7,707 nucleotides of DNA, taken from positions 4,585-12,291 of the forward strand of contig DIAV01000134.1 in assembly GCA_002415895.1 (NCBI GenBank), given 5' to 3'. The notes under the pieces are model-generated. The model searched no databases. It saw nothing but the letters and a program-made list of their open reading frames with translations, and was not told the origin of the DNA. The position numbers and the translations under genes are program-made. This DNA is from Anaerolineales bacterium UBA5069 (GTDB lineage Bacteria > Chloroflexota > Anaerolineae > Caldilineales > Caldilineaceae). Position 1 is the stretch's first letter; each line of letters opens with the position of its first letter. Positions 6,977-7,707 of this stretch are shown here, one piece after another.

Positions 6977-7420
6977 ATGACAAGCAATACCACCGCAACG
7001 CCCACCAGAACACCAGCCGATCCGCCTGTCACTGCACCGGCTGCGCCTGCGCGCAACGGCTTTTTGGCCGGGCGCGCCTTTGCCTTTCGCGCCGCACTCA
7101 ACGGCGCGGCCTATGTATTGCGCACGCAGCCAAGCATCTGGATTGAGATGGCGGCCATGGTTGTTGTCTTTGGCGCGGCGTGGTTCTTTGCGGTTACACC
7201 CATTGAATGGGCACTGCTGGCCATGCTCATCTTTGGCATCTTCTCTCTGGAGGCGCTGAATACAGCCATTGAGGCGGTGGTTGACCTGGTTTCGCCCGAA
7301 TATCACGATCTCGCGCGCATTGCCAAGGATTCCGCGGCGGGCGCGCTCATCTTTGCCGTCATTGCCAGCCTCATCGTGGCCGGGTTCATCTTTCTGCCGC
7401 GCATTATGGCCTTGCTTTAG
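6977..7420 (+). CDS. dgkA: DgkA-family lipid kinase (diacylglycerol or undecaprenol kinase)
   Basis: This 147-residue inner-membrane kinase uses ATP to phosphorylate a lipid alcohol. In E. coli the substrate is diacylglycerol; in many Gram-positive relatives it is undecaprenol, feeding cell-wall carrier recycling. The substrate here cannot be read from sequence. The conserved block EALNTAIEAVVDLVSPEYH at 92-110 carries the catalytic and metal-binding Glu residues (92, 99), followed by AKDSAAGA at 116-123. Three membrane helices fit about 55-73, 77-95 and 120-140. The first 27 residues are a Thr/Pro/Ala-rich extension not typical of the family. The ribosome binding site is weak (CAGAG region), and 65 bp separate it from ybeY. 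It is probably the last gene of the cluster; the cdd and era genes that follow in Bacillus are absent. Confidence 0.92.
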   Translation: MTSNTTATPTRTPADPPVTAPAAPARNGFLAGRAFAFRAALNGAAYVLRTQPSIWIEMAAMVVVFGAAWFFAVTPIEWALLAMLIFGIFSLEALNTAIEAVVDLVSPEYHDLARIAKDSAAGALIFAVIASLIVAGFIFLPRIMALL

Positions 7421-7602
7421 GAGCTTCAACCACCTGCACGACGCAACGCAGTTGTCCCTTTGCACCGCACAACCTCGCCCTTGTACTACCCCTGCACGCG
7501 TACTTCACCCCACAGCCTGGATCTGCACCACCCCCTGTGCCTTTGCGCAAGTCGGGACATTATGCCGCCGGAAGGGTACAAATGTCATTAGCGCGCGATT
7601 TC
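7421..7602. other. Intergenic stretch without a convincing gene
   Basis: This C-rich stretch follows dgkA. It encodes no frame with recognisable motifs and shows no strong GC-rich hairpin with a T-run, so the end of the upstream transcript is not obvious. A weak dyad (GACATT at 7556-7561, AATGTC at 7581-7586) has a 19-nt loop and is probably chance. Confidence 0.5.
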
Positions 7603-7604
7603 GG

Positions 7605-7622
7605 TTGTGATATAATTCACAA
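7605..7622. promoter_or_regulatory. CRP/FNR-type palindrome enclosing a -10 box
   Basis: TTGTGATATAATTCACAA is a perfect dyad TTGTGA-N6-TCACAA, matching the CRP-type consensus TGTGA-N6-TCACA, and its six central bases are TATAAT (7611-7616). A TGA just before the hexamer makes an extended -10 (TGnTATAAT); the -35 position (TTAGCG at 17-bp spacing) is poor. A further half-site TTGTGA at 7633-7638 lies in the same GGTTGTGAT context, 28 bp on. A regulator bound across the -10 would be expected to repress the gene starting near 7654. The identity of the regulator is inferred from site shape only. Confidence 0.6.
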
Positions 7623-7653
7623 ACAGTTCTGGTTGTGATGCGGAACGGGCGAC

Positions 7654-7707
7654 ATGGGTGCTGCAAAGATCCTGTCTCTGGAACGCAAATGGCTATGGTA
7701 CACTGTT
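7654..7707 (+). CDS. 5' end of a gene cut by the window edge
   Basis: An ATG at 7654 opens an unbroken frame of 18 codons to the window edge (MGAAKILSLERKWLWYTV). It lies about 38 bp downstream of the TATAAT box. The basic-then-aromatic/hydrophobic start (ERKWLWYTV) could lead into a first membrane helix, but this is too short to identify. A second frame from ATG 7638 is also open to the edge, so the start and frame are provisional. No clear Shine-Dalgarno is present. Confidence 0.35.
   Translation, partial: MGAAKILSLERKWLWYTV

Noticed and set aside
7269..7610. Rightward 113-codon ORF crossing the end of dgkA and the following gap
   Set aside because: It starts inside dgkA in another frame, is Arg/Pro/Ser/Cys-rich, has no ribosome binding site or motif, and would run into the operator-promoter.

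Overview
The window is a stretch of ordinary bacterial chromosome, GC-rich and densely packed with conserved housekeeping genes. No phage, transposon, CRISPR array or RNA gene was seen. Obg with its C-terminal domain, NadD, YqeY, a 7TM-HD phosphodiesterase, YbeY and a DgkA-type kinase all point to a bacterium. The frequent GTG starts and Ala/Pro-rich N-terminal extensions recall Chloroflexota (Anaerolineae-like), but that placement is a guess from style and gene order, not a demonstrated assignment.

Layout. Bases 2-157 hold the 3' end of an unrecognised rightward gene. A perfect 32-bp dyad at 195-226 separates it from a leftward pair, obgE (2397 to 1117) followed by nadD (948 to 229). The 168-bp gap between these two contains an 8-bp tandem repeat. 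A divergent promoter region (about 2398-2574) separates obgE from a rightward cluster: a VTT/TVP38-type membrane protein (2575-3420), yqeY (3462-3947), a PgpH/YqfF-like 7TM-HD protein (about 4120-6366), ybeY (6399-6911) and a DgkA-type lipid kinase (6977-7420). After 233 bp without a convincing gene, a new rightward gene begins near 7654 and runs off the edge. It is preceded by a TATAAT box embedded in a perfect CRP/FNR-type palindrome.

How the genes fit together. The rightward cluster resembles the Firmicutes order yqeY ... phoH-yqfF-ybeY-dgkA-cdd-era, with phoH, cdd and era absent from this stretch. It joins 16S rRNA maturation and ribosome quality control (YbeY), probable c-di-AMP breakdown (PgpH-like), lipid-carrier recycling (DgkA/undecaprenol kinase type) and a tRNA-amidotransferase-related protein (YqeY). 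Obg on the other strand acts in large-subunit assembly and NadD makes the NAD precursor. The most eye-catching non-coding signal is the operator-like promoter at 7605-7639. I see no novel multi-gene system here.
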